A stretch of 64,000 nucleotides of DNA, from NCBI RefSeq assembly GCF_029227915.1, contig NC_079878.1, forward strand, positions 16,556,001-16,620,000, written 5' to 3'. Below, piece after piece: positions 28,508 to 40,950 of this stretch. Made by a program: the position numbers and the translations under genes. The stretch comes from Hydractinia symbiolongicarpus (taxonomy: Eukaryota; Cnidaria; Hydrozoa; Anthoathecata; Hydractiniidae). The stretch's first letter is position 1. Every line of letters starts with the position of its first letter. The notes below the pieces were generated by a model. It was given only the letters and a program-made list of their open reading frames with translations. It did not search any database and had not been told where the DNA came from.

Positions 28508-31005
28508 TATGTCGTAAAATTAGACAAGTTTTGAGATACCATATTCCAAATGAAAAGTTATTCCCTGAAAAGTATGCACGTCACCTGCTATATATGTTTT
28601 ACCCTTTTAGAAGTGAAAATGAATTAATGCTGGATAATAGCTATTGTAGCAAGTTAGCCTCTCCGGGTATTCTCGCTATTGTTGAACAAAGTAGACTGAC
28701 TTTTGAGCCAGATAAAGAAAAAATCGACTCTGCAATGTACAAGGTTATATCAGAAATGAATGACTTGCAAAGTACCCAGAATGACATTCCTGACAATTTT
28801 ACCTGTCAAAATGATGAGGAAGACATGCCGTTGTCTGTGAATCAACTTTTTGATATTAGTTTAATAACCTCTCAAGCTGCCAATGTCAGTGATGAACACT
28901 TGTATTTCATGATTCATTCCCTGAACTCATTGCAACACAAGGTTTTCCTGGAAAGTTATTCGTGGGCTAAACAATTTGTGAAAAATAAATTAGCCATGAA
29001 AAATGTTAAAATTGAACCAGTTCGATTGTTCATCACAGGTGGAGCTGGTACAGGAAAGTCACATTTGGTCCGCACAATTCATCAAGCATGGGAAAAACTC
29101 TTTAACATAGTCTCTAATGATATTGAGAAGATCAAAGTTTTACTCATAGCTCCAACAGGTGTTGCAGCAATTATTATCAATGGCACAACAATAAATTCTG
29201 CCTTAGGCATTCCACCATGCCAGTCAATTACATTACCGAAACTATCTGCTCTTAAAAAATCCACCCTACGTAACAAATATTCACAATTATTTGCTGTAAT
29301 AATTGATGAAATTTCAATGGTGTCCAATATACGACTGCTACAAATTCATCAACGTCTTTGTGAGATATTTGCATGTCCTGTTCATATCCCATTTGCGAAC
29401 CTTAGTGTAATTGTTGTCGGTGACCTGCTCCAACTGCCACCAATTCGTCAACCTTTTGTTTTTATGCCATTTAAAAATGAGTTCTTGAATTTGTGTCATC
29501 CATGGAAACAATTTTCTTGTTGCGAGTTGAATAAATGCATGAGACAGCAAGGTGATACAAAACTTATTGATTTGCTCAACAGTATACGCATTGGTTCAAC
29601 CGATGATGATAACATTGAGTTACTTAAATCACGGTCAGTAGAAAACCTAGCAATACCGGACGATGCAGTGTATTTATTTGCTGAAAATGCACCGAAAGAT
29701 GAAGTCAATCAACAAAAGTTGGATCTTCTCCCATCTTTAGAAATAACAATAATAGCACATGACAAACTTCCTAACCATGTTTCTGAAGATAAGATTGACA
29801 GAGCACTCAATTGTTCCACAAGCGAAGCTGGTGGGTTGTCAAGGTATTTGAAGGTGAAAAGTCATGCCAGAGTAATGTTAACAACTAACATTGATATAGA
29901 AGATCGTCTTATCAACGGTCAAATTGGAATGATTGTTGATTTCAAATACTCTACCGCCAATAACGTTGGCATAATATTTGTTAAATTTGATGATCCTTTA
30001 GCAGGACTGAAAAAAAGACGCAAAAATGTTTTTGCTCTACAGAATGGTTTCGTACCCATTATTAGAACTGAAGCAAAAATTCCAATTAATAAAAACTTTT
30101 CAAGTTGTATACTCCGCTCACAATTTCCATTAACTTTGGCTTATAGCTGCACCATTCACAAAGTCCAGGGTTTGACTTTACCAAATATTGTATTCTCCTT
30201 CCAGTTGCATAAGCAAAGATTGTTTAATAAAAGCCAAGTATATGTTGCTCTCAGTCGCGTCCGCAAGCTGGACAATATTTTCCTAACCGGAACAATTTCA
30301 CAAAATGCAATCAAGACTGATCTCACCACATTAGCAGAATATGAACGTCTTCGCACGGACGCCAACTTTTTTACAAAATGTGTCTTCACCAATAAATTAT
30401 ATAATATACAAATCTCCGTTCTTAATGTAAGATCATTGCGAAAACATTCTAAAGAAATTGCCGAGGATCCCTGTCTTTCATCATCTGATGTCATTTGCTT
30501 GACAGAGACACAACTTACTTCTGATGACTCTCTTTGTCCAATCCAACAAACGTTTCCTCAATACTCTCTCACAGTTTGCAATTCTGAACACAAATATTCC
30601 AGTCTAGCGATGCTTTTCAAGTCAGATACGATCAAAATGACCTCTGAATTTAAGTTAGATGGTTTTCATTTTACAGAAATTAACAAACCCGCCTTGAATT
30701 TGTCACTGACAATACTTTTAGTGTATAAAAAAGTGTCCCAGCCTATCAATGGTTTTCTGAGAGCTATTACTTATTTGATTCAGTCTCGTAAACCAGATAT
30801 AATCAGTGGAGACTTCAATATTAATATTCTTGAAGATGGAAACAGTTATTTCCTTGAACAGTTGGCCAATCTTGGATATACTCAGCAAATAACAAATCCA
30901 ACACACATTTGTGGGTCATTGCTTGACCATCTCTATATCAAAAAACAATTTCTTGATGAAAGAATGATTGATTCACATATCAAAAAAAAATGTCCCATAC
31001 TTTGA
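28370..31005 (+). CDS. Helentron Pif1-type helicase fused to EEP endonuclease
   Basis: An 886-residue open frame. Helicase motifs: Walker A ITGGAGTGKSHLV (about 29035), APTGVAA (29150), Walker B VIIDEISMV (29298), VGDLLQLPPI (29418), TIHKVQGLTLPN (30156) and YVALSRVRKL (30240). Superfamily 1B helicases of this kind unwind the strand being transferred. From about 30410 an endonuclease/exonuclease/phosphatase domain follows: ISVLNVRSLRKH, VICLTETQL, DIISGDFNIN and GSLLDHLYI. The last residues change frame near 30970. This is the best preserved enzyme of the element, though it lacks its own N-terminal Rep in frame. Confidence 0.85.
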
Positions 31006-31942
31006 CATGGAGCTGCAGTCTGATGCTGGTTCTGAGCGTGCTGTGTGTTTTACAAAAGCAAGATATGATTTATTCAAACGTTTAAACAAATCAGATAATG
31101 AAGGTGTTTCCCTGAAACGATTCAAAAAGTCGAATAACGATATTCTGATAACAGACTACAGTCAAGTGAAAAAGATCGCAATGAACAGACAAAGACCTGA
31201 AGAATCAATACAGATATCTGAAATTGCAACATCATTAGCAGAATGTGCATTATTTCAACGTATTAACATAAAAGGAATAATTACAGCAATTTCTGAAGTT
31301 AAAACTAGTCAAAAAGATGATGGCAATGCTATACAATTCAAAACAGCTATCGTATCCGATAGCTCTGGACATGCTAATATTACAATATTCGGAGATTTAG
31401 TGAACCAGGTCAAAAATGATGAAGCTGTCTTGCTAACGCATATACAAATTGCCCGGTTCAAGCAGGACAGACTGCTTAAGACGACAGATTTAACGAAACT
31501 GAAAAAAGTGACAATTGAAGAAAATATCGACACTACAATAACTAATCCATGCCAGTCGTTCCAATGTAAATTTGTTACAATGAATATGTCATCCTTGGAT
31601 ACAAAAACAATCTGTCCGTCCTGTTCCACAGAAATACAATCATATGAAGAAATTGTGTTATGCAACAATTGTTCTAACATGTCCTCTATTGACGAATGTC
31701 AAAAAAAGAATTCTAATGTTTTAACAGTGTTGAAAAATACATCTACTGGCGCAAAATATAATGTTTCGATCCCATTGGATATGCTCAAGATAATAGATGT
31801 TCCTGTAAGTAACAAAGTTATGTTTGTTAAGAAGCTTCTGTCTGAAACCTTCACAATAACGTTGAATATGGACAACATGACACCACAGGACTTGGAACTG
31901 TTCACCGAAAACTTGGAAGCCAGTGATACAAAAGATGAATAG
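30968..31942 (+). CDS. Helentron RPA-like OB-fold protein
   Basis: A 324-residue frame overlapping the endonuclease end. The first 40 residues may be the shifted endonuclease tail. The core has ISEIATSLAECALFQRINIK, GIITAISEVK, TAIVSDSSGHANITIFGDLV and LTHIQIARFKQ, an OB fold like the large RPA subunit. A CxxC...CxxC zinc site (ICPSCSTEIQSY, VLCNNCSNM) follows at 31605-31690. RPA-like proteins would protect single strands during rolling-circle transfer. No stops interrupt it. Confidence 0.75.
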   Translation: MIHISKKNVPYFDMELQSDAGSERAVCFTKARYDLFKRLNKSDNEGVSLKRFKKSNNDILITDYSQVKKIAMNRQRPEESIQISEIATSLAECALFQRINIKGIITAISEVKTSQKDDGNAIQFKTAIVSDSSGHANITIFGDLVNQVKNDEAVLLTHIQIARFKQDRLLKTTDLTKLKKVTIEENIDTTITNPCQSFQCKFVTMNMSSLDTKTICPSCSTEIQSYEEIVLCNNCSNMSSIDECQKKNSNVLTVLKNTSTGAKYNVSIPLDMLKIIDVPVSNKVMFVKKLLSETFTITLNMDNMTPQDLELFTENLEASDTKDE

Positions 31943-34530
31943 GTTGACTTCCCATGACAATCTTCATGTATATATTTTTGAATAGTTTATGAACTGTCTG
32001 AAGCTATCACTACTTTTGTTCATTTTGATCATTTAGTTCACAAATTTGTTATTTTTCACGATTAGATAGATATATTTTATCATACGTCCAACATCGTTAT
32101 GCTACTGAAAGTTTCACAAACTTCAAAATCCACGTTGCTTCGGTATTTTCACACAAGCTGGTCCAGAGTTGAAAAGTTATTTCTTATCCTTTCTAGCACG
32201 TAGCTAATTTTTGGCAGCTATTGTATATATAATTCCTGACAACTGACTTTCTTTCCTCTGAGTCAATTCTTCATTCAAACGATAGCTATTACCCTATTTT
32301 CGTTTAAATTTGTTACACAAAAGATCACGTGACAAATCAATTTTGACCGCTAAGCAGCCATTTTTGTTTGAGTGGAAGAATACCAGCTCGTATAACAGTC
32401 TTGTGCACGTGTAGTGTTTATTTGCTGACGAAAAACGTCAGCGACTCTGCCGTGTAGCAGTATCGCACCAAGAAATGACGTAATGTGGCTAAATCTACGG
32501 CAACGAATCAGCTAAATACACATTCCTTAACCAACTCTCCTTGCAAATTTGAACGTAGCCTATTTCATCGACCCCGAACCTGGTTGTATTCTCTTTCGTC
32601 GAATTTTCTGAGATCTCGCTTAGCTTACAGCTGCTTAGCATGCGCTTTAGTAAGCCTTGGTCTGAATGACCCAGCGTTGGTTGTTGTTCCCTGTGTCAGC
32701 CCCGGTCCGGCTTACCCTTTACTACCAAAGTTGATAGACCATGAGACCGCAAAGAAATTGTCTATGGAAAGACTAGGCTAACTACGCTTGAGACTGGTGA
32801 AAATTGAGGGCTTTGACCAGCGTTTCCCGCTTCGCGTCAGATTTGAGGCTTCTTCCACTACTCCGCTCCGACCGTTTTGAAAAGTAACTTCGTAATATCT
32901 CCCAGTCTGATGCCGAGCGGCTTCTTGTTGTTGTTAACACCAGGCTGAGCGCTTAACAGGTGAATCGTGTTATACAGGAGTATAGAGGTACTATTATTTT
33001 GCAAAAGTCCTTATCGCTTCGGAGTTAAAAGAAATCAGCCCGGTTCAGTTTAAAAAATTACTCAGCAATTTTATTCTGCAGAATAAATTTTTAAAACAGT
33101 AATAAAAGTGGTAGCTGCCAACTGCATTTGACTACTTTCATTGCAGCCAAACTGCATTTGGCTACTTCCACTTTTTAGCCAGAGGTAGCTAGGTACGTAG
33201 ACCCAACTTCAACATAAAAATAAAGAGCAATATAGCAAACTGAATAAAAACTTTAAAAGAATAGGAATAAATAAAGATGGCTATAGTTACCTGGCTTAAA
33301 ACCTACGTTTTGTGTGGCTAGCCAAAAACTTAAAATTGGTTTGTTTAAGATTTGTACGTAACTAGAAAACGTGATGAAATATTCACCTTAACATGTGAAA
33401 ACAAACTAAATAATCCTATGGGATATAAAGTACTCAGAAGAAATAAGGAGGATTGAAAGGAGACCTACAAACTTCAAATCATCACTTCCATACCAAAATG
33501 GCCTTCGTAGGGGTATCATGTTTCCTCCCGTCGGCATGTTGAGGCCGCGAAGCACTTGGATTGGTCATTAGTGAAAATTGAGCCTCGTGATTGGTTTATT
33601 ACGCGTGAGCGGCAAAGCGAGGCCGGAAAAAAATTGGAGTCTGCCGGGGATTTGAACGTCCCAAGGAGCGCTTAATAAGAACCACATACTGTGCGACACT
33701 GTCAGGTGGAGCGCTTAGTACATGCATGCATTATGTCGTTAATCAGTTGAAGCGCATAAACCATTGTAGTGTTGCGACTTTTTTAAAAAACTAACTTTTC
33801 CGCAACAATAGCTGAAATAAAAACGGAGTTTACAAACCGTTGTTACCCTGTCATAGCAAAAACAATCGGTCAATATTATTTTAATTTGCGGAATAAGTTT
33901 TTGTGAACAGTTATACAGTTAAACGGTGTTGTACAGGCTTATTGGGATAATAGCCTTTTGAAAAAAACTTCTCTTCTTCTCAAGTCTCTGTTTAACCTTA
34001 GTACAGGTAAACTGCGTTCCATATGCGCATAGGCCTTTTCCAAAAAAAACACTGGGCTAAGCGCTTAGTACAGTTAAACAAAGTTGAACAGGCGTATAGA
34101 CGTAATACCCTTTTCCAAAAAAACTTCATTGCAGCTTCGGTTTAAATAAAAACACAGTCTGTCGTTGCCCGTCCAGCTAAAACAATCGCTCAGCCATTTT
34201 ATTTGCAGAAAAAGTTTTCAGGAAAAAAATAAAAGATGTAGCTAGCTACCTAGCTAGCTAACTGCATAGACGGGTTTCCCAATATTCGGTCCCAGGCCTT
34301 TACGCAAACTGGCAGGCAAAACATAAACAAATATGGCGCACAACTTTATGAATTCCTGCATGTTTCTCAATGCCTTGTACTTCCACTGAGGCCTGTTGAA
34401 TGATAAAAAGCAAAAACAACCTAAAACATTTATAAAGCGCTGAAAAAAGCAAAATTTTAATTACGGAACCAAAAAATGCTGCCAAGCGACGTTGTTTATT
34501 TCCGCTTCTTAAAAAAGCACGTGGAGAAGA
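31943..34530. other. Non-coding, with dispersed repeats at 32930-34260
   Basis: No supported gene. 32485-32781 is open by chance and has no domain. 32930-34260 contains the same repeat blocks as 23.7-24.6 kb and 61-62.5 kb (GCGCTTAGTACA, AAAACAATCGCTCAGCCATT), plus a short (CTAG)n run near 34240-34260. The 3' end of the Helentron is probably somewhere in the first few hundred bases. Confidence 0.45.
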
Positions 34531-35004
34531 TGGCGAGCGAATATTATGAAAACTTAGACGATGAAAACAAAAAAATATATGATAAAAAACTTACATTGAA
34601 AGATGGAAGTAAATTACCCGACCCATGTTTTTTACAAAATTGGGACTGTGATGTTTTTAAACTTCCAAACATGGGATGGGGAGATATAGAGCACTATTTA
34701 ATACACTCTCCCAATGAATTTACTCAAGAGTCTTTAAAAGCGTACAAATCTTTAGAGGCCTATAATTTTTTTATTTGTGGGCACGTACGTTATCAGTGAT
34801 ACAGATTTCTGTTTCATAAAATCAGAGTTAGGTGGAATAAAGTATTTCAATTTGTTTAAGTCATTCTTTAAGAAACTAAAGTTATGTTTAATAATAGGTA
34901 CTGCCAAGTCAAAGACAGGGAAAAAAGCAAAAATTACACAATTGTTGGGTTGCGCTTCACAAAACAGGATGGATTCTCACTGCCAACTGTACATGCATGG
35001 CAGG
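34531..35004 (+). CDS. Two candidate exons of a SWIM/YqaJ-type protein
   Basis: The first exon (34531-34784) reads ASEYYENLDDENKKIYDKKL, then SKLPDPCFLQNWDCDVFKLP and ESLKAYKSLEAYNFFICGHV, and stops at a strong donor (CAC/GTACGT). The second (about 34898-35004) reads CQVKDREKSKNYTIVGLRFT and DGFSLPTVHAW before GTAAGA. Together they resemble the N-terminus of cnidarian proteins that carry a SWIM zinc finger and a YqaJ-like nuclease; this is from memory of the pattern. Exon phases do not join cleanly and no further exon was found, so it is a partial or decayed gene. The start ATG 34531 is chosen over 34476 because the similarity begins there. Confidence 0.45.
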
Positions 35005-35009
35005 GTAAG

Positions 35010-36470
35010 AAAAATAAAATATATTATTTAAACAACAGCCTGCCAACCATTCGATCTCTCTCTAGAACCAGAATTATGTGTGAATAAACCACTGGCCAAA
35101 ACTTCTCTCATCATAAGTACATATATAGCTTCAGTCCACCGCATGAAATTTCTATATGTAAAAATACATGAGAAATGATTGAAGAACATACAAGAAGCAA
35201 TATTTTCATAGCTAGTCCTAACTGGATTATCTATATCTTGACAAAAGTCTATATTAACCCTCCTTCATAGAAAATGCCCTCAGGAAACTCAGGAATAAAC
35301 ATTATCAAGAACTTTCACTTTCCACAACGTTTTCCAGCAACAAATTTGACTTTCGTTTTCATCCTTCGATGAAAAAAGATTGTAAACATTTTTAAAGTTT
35401 CTCAACAAACATACAGAAAACTTGTTTGTACATTCAGTACATATACTGACTTCATACTAATTGAAATAAAGTCAATATACAATTTTTTACTTACTTTTTC
35501 TTGCCTGATGAAGAATTTTCCGCAGCCATTTTATCCACGTTTCACCAGAACGCCAAAACAACACTTTTGAGGTCGTGAACGCGACTCCACGATAGAGGAC
35601 GCACAGATTTTTGTAGACTCCAGTCCCTTTTTCCTCAGGTGATTCCCCCGATCGAAGTCTGCGTCCTCTTGCTAAAACAGCCTACTACGTGCGAGCGGTC
35701 AAAACAAAGCCAACAAAACTGTCCTATTTGTTTTCTGAGGCTCTGAGCGGAATCGGCGATTAAGGTCACGGGGGTAATTATTATTAAAAATGGCGTATTA
35801 AAGTAATGCATTCATTTTTATCACTTAATATTTTTTTTAATTACAAATTATTGAATTAAAGTAATTGAAATATTTAAGGAAATAAAATAATTGCTGAAAT
35901 TTATTTTGATCAATAATAAGATTTCCTATAAGGTGGTTCCCCAATAAAAAATATATTTTCACATGTACATTTGCGTAAACAAACTTTTGGTGCAATCAAT
36001 TTCCCCATATGAAAAAACGCAAAAAATATTTTTTAAAACTCGAAAATTAATTATGCACATAATTAATTAGCATTTTGTCTAAAATACTGTCCTTTCTTTT
36101 GTCAAAAATAACTAATGAACACATATTCATTTTAAGCTCAAACTTACAATGGTTCACATCTGTATGCATGTACTGAAGCAATAAAAAAAAAATTATCAGC
36201 CATTTTTAAAATATCATTAATGCAATATACCGCAAATATTATGGCTACATTTTCAAGAAATTATGTATAATAAAACAAAATTTTTTAAAAAGAAGTGTGC
36301 TGATTTTTGGTTCATAGATTAAAATAAGAACTAACTTTGCTGAAAATTTGAAGCAAATAGCATAAATATTTCACGAGATATCTTTGTCAGAAGTAGAAAA
36401 AATGTGGTTTGTAGAAAAAAGCTGTAAAAGTCAAAATATACTAAAAAAATACAAAACAAGCCAAGAAAAT
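35010..36470. other. Mostly AT-rich intergenic sequence
   Basis: Apart from the candidate exon at 35495-35529 and the CpG-richer patch at 35540-35770, no gene, RNA or clear repeat is visible. 35780-36470 is very AT-rich. Confidence 0.4.
35495..35529 (-). CDS. Candidate short first coding exon (MAAENSSSGKKK)
   Basis: On the minus strand ATG 35529 opens 35 bases ending at GTAAGT, a consensus donor. The 200 bases upstream (35540-35770) are more CpG-rich than the surroundings, as in an animal promoter. The rest of the gene was not found between here and 34.5 kb. It could be a real host first exon or a remnant. Confidence 0.3.
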
Positions 36471-36473
36471 CAA

Positions 36474-38100
36474 TTAAAATCCTCCTTTTAAATAGGTTTC
36501 ACCTTCCTTTTCCATGTTTTTGTCCTGGTACCCTTTTCTCTTGGCATGAAGTACCTTTCACGTGGGTTTAACAGGTACTGATGACCGTTTGCTACTGGCT
36601 TTGATACGTGTAATATCGCTTTCTCGGAAGAAATTTTCCACATAAGTTTCTGGCACTAATGCACTTCGTCGCATCACTTTCATCAAATCACTATACCCAT
36701 CATTATAACTTATGATGAATGAATATACTCCAATATTCAAAGCCATCTTTCCTACAAAATCATCCTTGGGAATCCTTTTCCAAATGATTTGGTTCAATAC
36801 CTCATTCGCATTCTGTGTTTCGCCATCAACACACCGGGAAAGCAAATCCTCAGAGGCCAGATCTTTATGGGAAAATATTGGTTTGATTACAGCAGCAACA
36901 GCAGATGGTATAATAAGGTATTTTTGGAGGTAATTTTGGAGAGTGTTCATAACATGATTTGTCAATCTGCCTTTGCTAAAGAACTTCCTCCCATCACACA
37001 ACTTTTGCCCCTTCATTTAATCTTTAAGTGTCCTAAGACGAGCTCTGACGCGCCTCTGGACATGACCCACACACTCGCTTTTCTCAATCGAAAAAGCTTT
37101 GTATGGGTCAGCTTCAACTACATCTGCATAGGCTTTGCTATCCCCATCTCCTCTACACTTCAAGTATCGCATGTTATTCTGGGTGATAGACCGGTTAAAT
37201 ATCTTTAGCGCTCCGGCAGCTTCCATGCTACCTGAGCTACCAGTATGATTTACGGAACAGTCGTGGTTAGCTTTCCATTCATCGTATTCCGGTGTACCCT
37301 TTTTAGGATTCCAAAACCGGCATGATCTGCAAACTTTGGTTATTATGTACTGCACTGCCATGTTCCGTCAAAACTTGCGGTGACAGGTTTTACATCATCA
37401 CTGGTGACATGCATTTTCTCTGGAATAGCTTCTGCAGCAGCCTTTTTTTATAGAATCTTTCACAATGTCAGAATAACTGTCATGTAGAATAGAATTTATG
37501 GTGTACTCATAAGCAAATTTATTTATAGGAGCAGGCATGTTCATAATACTGCAAAACTTTTTGATCATTGTGTGTCCACGACCAATCTCCCGAAAAGCTA
37601 TTGGAGTTCTAATGTTTATGTCAAAAATTTTTCTCCCTCTTTCTTGTTCATTGGCTTCTTTTACCTTTCTTGAAGTTGCAATAATCTTTTCATAATCGCA
37701 ACTAACGCAATATAAACGAAAGAAATGGCAAAGTCCCTTTTTAATCTTGATGTCGTGCTCAAACTTGACATCTGTGAACAAGTTGGACATCTCCCGATGT
37801 CCTCAACCATTTCCTTTAAAATACTTGTGTTAAAAAATACATAAATATCCTCTACATTTTTATCTAATTTCTTCACATCTTTTTTATTTGAATATATATC
37901 CAGCTTCAACTTTTTGGCAGAAGCACAAACAATTTGTACCCGTGGGGTATCTGTAGTCGATGGCGTTGGAGCAGCACTTGTAGATGGTGAATCTGTGCTG
38001 CTGGAATTTGTTATGGCTAGCTGCTGCTTAGATGGGCTGGTAGTTGTCAAAACAACTGTTTTCTTATGTTGATTACCATTAAACTTTCTTTTCCTTACTC
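36474..38100 (-). pseudogene. Mutator-like transposase relic
   Basis: The minus strand encodes, in order, a Ser/Thr-rich leader (38050-37800), a CPTC zinc-like pair, a region ending IGRGHTMIKKFCSIMNMPAP, then TASFDGTWQ with the first catalytic Asp (about 37360-37380), HDCSVNHTGSSGSMEAAGAL, RYLKCRGDGDSKAYADV with the second Asp, and KSECVGHVQRRVRARLRTLK. The C-terminus ends NMEKEGETYLKGGF at 36474. Breaks: frameshift near 37790, a deletion right after SFDGTWQ, a TAA at 37017-37019 and a TGA at 36558-36560. This matches the animal 'Mutator-like transposase' family often seen as multi-copy genes. Confidence 0.8.
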
Positions 38101-38445
38101 TAGATTTCTAGATTTCGATTCAGCATGGGCGAGTGAATGTTACCATAGCCCCGGGTTAACCCAAGCCATGTGAGGAAAATTGGGGAGATGGCACACTGTG
38201 TGGGCCGTTGGATGATGCCGGGAGTTGTCTAGTAGAGCGCGGGCCCTAATTGGGTCTGCGTAGCTCAAAACATAGTCATGAGAAAAAAAGATAGTCTGGT
38301 GACAAACAATGGCCTATTGTTTTATGCTTTTGCAAGCAAATAAAGCTCGCACCCAGATCTCCGATCCTGCACAGAAGTTCAAAATGGCGTATAATTGCCT
38401 GTATGTTTTGGTTTGATTTCATAACAGTTTGATGTTTATTCTAAT

Positions 38446-40950
38446 ATGCCTGGGAAAATTGCGCAATATTTGGTTGTTTCACTTCCAGAAGACATAAGAA
38501 TATAAGTATTTTCAAAGTTCCTTTGCCAAATAGTGATTTCAACAAGACATGGGGTGAGAAATTGATCAACATCATAACAAAGGATCGTGTGATTGATAAG
38601 CAGCTGAGAAAGCGTATTGATACCTTCAAGCTATATATTTGCGAACGTCATTTCTCGCCTGATTAATTTTATGTTTACCCTACACGTAAGTCACTAAAAG
38701 AAGGGGAAATACCATATCTGAATCTTCCTAAAAAAAGTTTTCAAACTGTCACCATTAGTAGTGAATGTCGTTCAACCACTTCTATACAAAAGCGTGAGTA
38801 ATTCCTAGTGTTTCAAGATTTATCTCCGCCACCATCTCCTTCCACAATTTATAAAAGTTTTTCTGATTTGAAATTTTCATTAAGTAAAAGTTGGCATGTT
38901 GATGTGCAGGATACTTTAGTCATTGTTACATGTTTTACCACAGATCATATCCTACCAAAGTATGAAGTATTTATAGACCAATCATTAGCATTTTCCATAA
39001 GGGTTTATGGTTGGATGTTGCCTGATGACATTGTTTTTATTCGTTATACAATCGAACATTTTATAACACTACACTTTCAAGTTTTATTTTTGAATTAACC
39101 AATAACTACATATTATGTGGAGGTATAACTATGCTTGATCCTAAAAGAATTTAACTATCAAAAACATGTCATACCTAAAAAGTTTAATTACCTCTCCTTC
39201 CAACAGCAGTCATTTCAATCTCATCTACACCAAGATGAATACTACCGGTCTAATGATTGCAGGATGCTTCTATCCACCAATGACAAACATCCACGTTTAC
39301 AGTGTGTTTCTCACAACATAAAGGTTATGTATAGTGACACTCGAAAAGAAAAAAAGATGCTTGAACCAGCTAAATTGAAGGCACCAATTAAATTTACCTC
39401 CCCTGAAAGGATAAAATTAACTCTGCAAAATCAAAGACTAAATTGTAAGAGATTGGAAAAGGAAATTGCAGAAATAAAAATGCTTTAGAAAGTCACTCTG
39501 AAAATGTAAGTCCGGCGTTAAGTAAAGATCTAATATCTATTTTTACTGGTTGTGACAGAAAGGCTGTTCCATCTTTTATAAAGTTATTTTGGGAGGAGCA
39601 ACAAAAGTATGTGCAATCTTATAGTCTACATAGTGTCAGATACCATCCTAAGATCATCAAATACTGTCTGAATCTAGCTGCTTAATCTTCCTCTGCATAT
39701 TCCGACTTGCGATTTGATAAAAACACTCGTTCTGGAATATTAGTCCTTCCCAGTTCGCGTACTTTGCGAGATTACAGAAACTACATTCGCCCAACCAGAG
39801 GATTTAACTATCAAATTATTGAAGATCTTTCTAAGAAAACAGCATTATTTTCAGCACCTGAGAGATTTGTCACCATACTATTTGACGAGATGAAGATACA
39901 GGAAGATTTGGTGTGGGAAAAGTACACAGGTGAACTAATTGGTTTTGTGGACCTAGGTGATATTAATACAAACTTTGCAACACTCAAAAATGTAAAAGAA
40001 TTAGCATCCCACGTCCTCGTTTTTCTTGTTAAAGGCATCGTAAACCCATTGTCATTCAGTTTGGCAACATTTGCTACCACCGGTATTACCTCATTTCAAC
40101 TCATGCTACTTTTTGGAAAGCAGTTTCTTATTTGGAGCAAAAATAATTTTAAAAGTTATTGCTGCTACAGCTGATGGTGCTTGTCCAAACCGTCGTTCTT
40201 TTAGAATAGAGTTATTATGGAGTCAGAAAAAAATGTAGTGTATCGTTCCATTAACCTATATGCTGCAGATAAACGTTTTATATATTTTTCTGCTGATGTA
40301 CCCCATCTCATTAAAACTGCTCGCAATTGTCTGTCCAACTCTGGTTCTGGTAGTGCAACACGGTACATGTGGAACAGTGGGTTTTTTTTGTACTTTGGAG
40401 TCACATATCTCAGTTATATCATGAAGATCTTGAAAGTGGCTTGAAGTTAATGCACAAGTTGACATAAGATCATATAAATTTGACACCTTATTCTAAAATG
40501 AGAGTCCGTTTGGCTGCATAAGTACTAAGTGAAACAGTTGGAAATATAATTAATGAGTTTGGTCCACCTGAAGCAGCTGGCACTGCACAATTTTGCATCA
40601 TGATGGATAAGTTTTCTGACTGCCTTAATGTTAAAAACACTGTTGACCATGAATTGAAGAGAAAACCATTTTTAAGACCATATGGATCTATCGATGATAT
40701 CCGTTTCACCTGGCTGGACGATTTTCTCTCTTATTTCCTATTATGGAAGGAATCGCATAAAGAACGCAATGATCATCCTTATACTGTACAGGCAAGATCG
40801 AATATGTTCATCTCTTAGCAGACTTATGAAGGATTACAAATAACTGTACAATCCTTTAAAAAAGTCTGTAAATTCTTACTTGAACATGGCGTACGTTATA
40901 TTTTGTCAGAAAGGTTTTGCCAGGATGATTTAGAAACAAGCATCTAATAT
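38446..40950 (+). pseudogene. P-element transposase relic with THAP domain, copy 2
   Basis: From ATG 38446 a THAP C2CH zinc finger is visible after an early frame shift: NCAIFGCFTSRRHKN, FKVPLPNSDFNKTWGEKL and LYICERHFSPD. Then come a coiled coil (39400-39480), FFWEEQQKY-type LFWEEQQKY, GILVLPSSRTLRDYRNYIRP, ILFDEMKIQEDLVWEK, LIGFVDLGDINTNFATLKNV and PHLIKTARNCLSNSGSG. The last part (40600-40930) stops at RFCQDDLE, short of the end present in copy 1. Several stops and shifts occur (38664, 38798, 39488, 39683, about 40120 and 40380, 40816). It is the older or more damaged of the two copies. Confidence 0.85.

Larger units (their letters stand above)
25160..31960 (+). mobile_element. Autonomous Helentron relic
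   Basis: Gene content in order: protease-like domain, HUH Rep, Pif1-like helicase, EEP endonuclease fused at the helicase C-terminus, and an RPA-like protein. An endonuclease plus RPA is the hallmark of Helentrons within the Helitron superfamily. Only two frame breaks and one stop occur between 25503 and 31005. Termini were not found. Confidence 0.85.

Noticed and set aside
32485-32781. 98-codon open frame as a host gene
   Set aside because: No signal peptide, domain or splice context, and it sits in repeat-rich DNA.
33640-33665. tRNA box B-like GTTCAAATCC on the minus strand
   Set aside because: No matching acceptor stem, D-arm or box A at the right distance.
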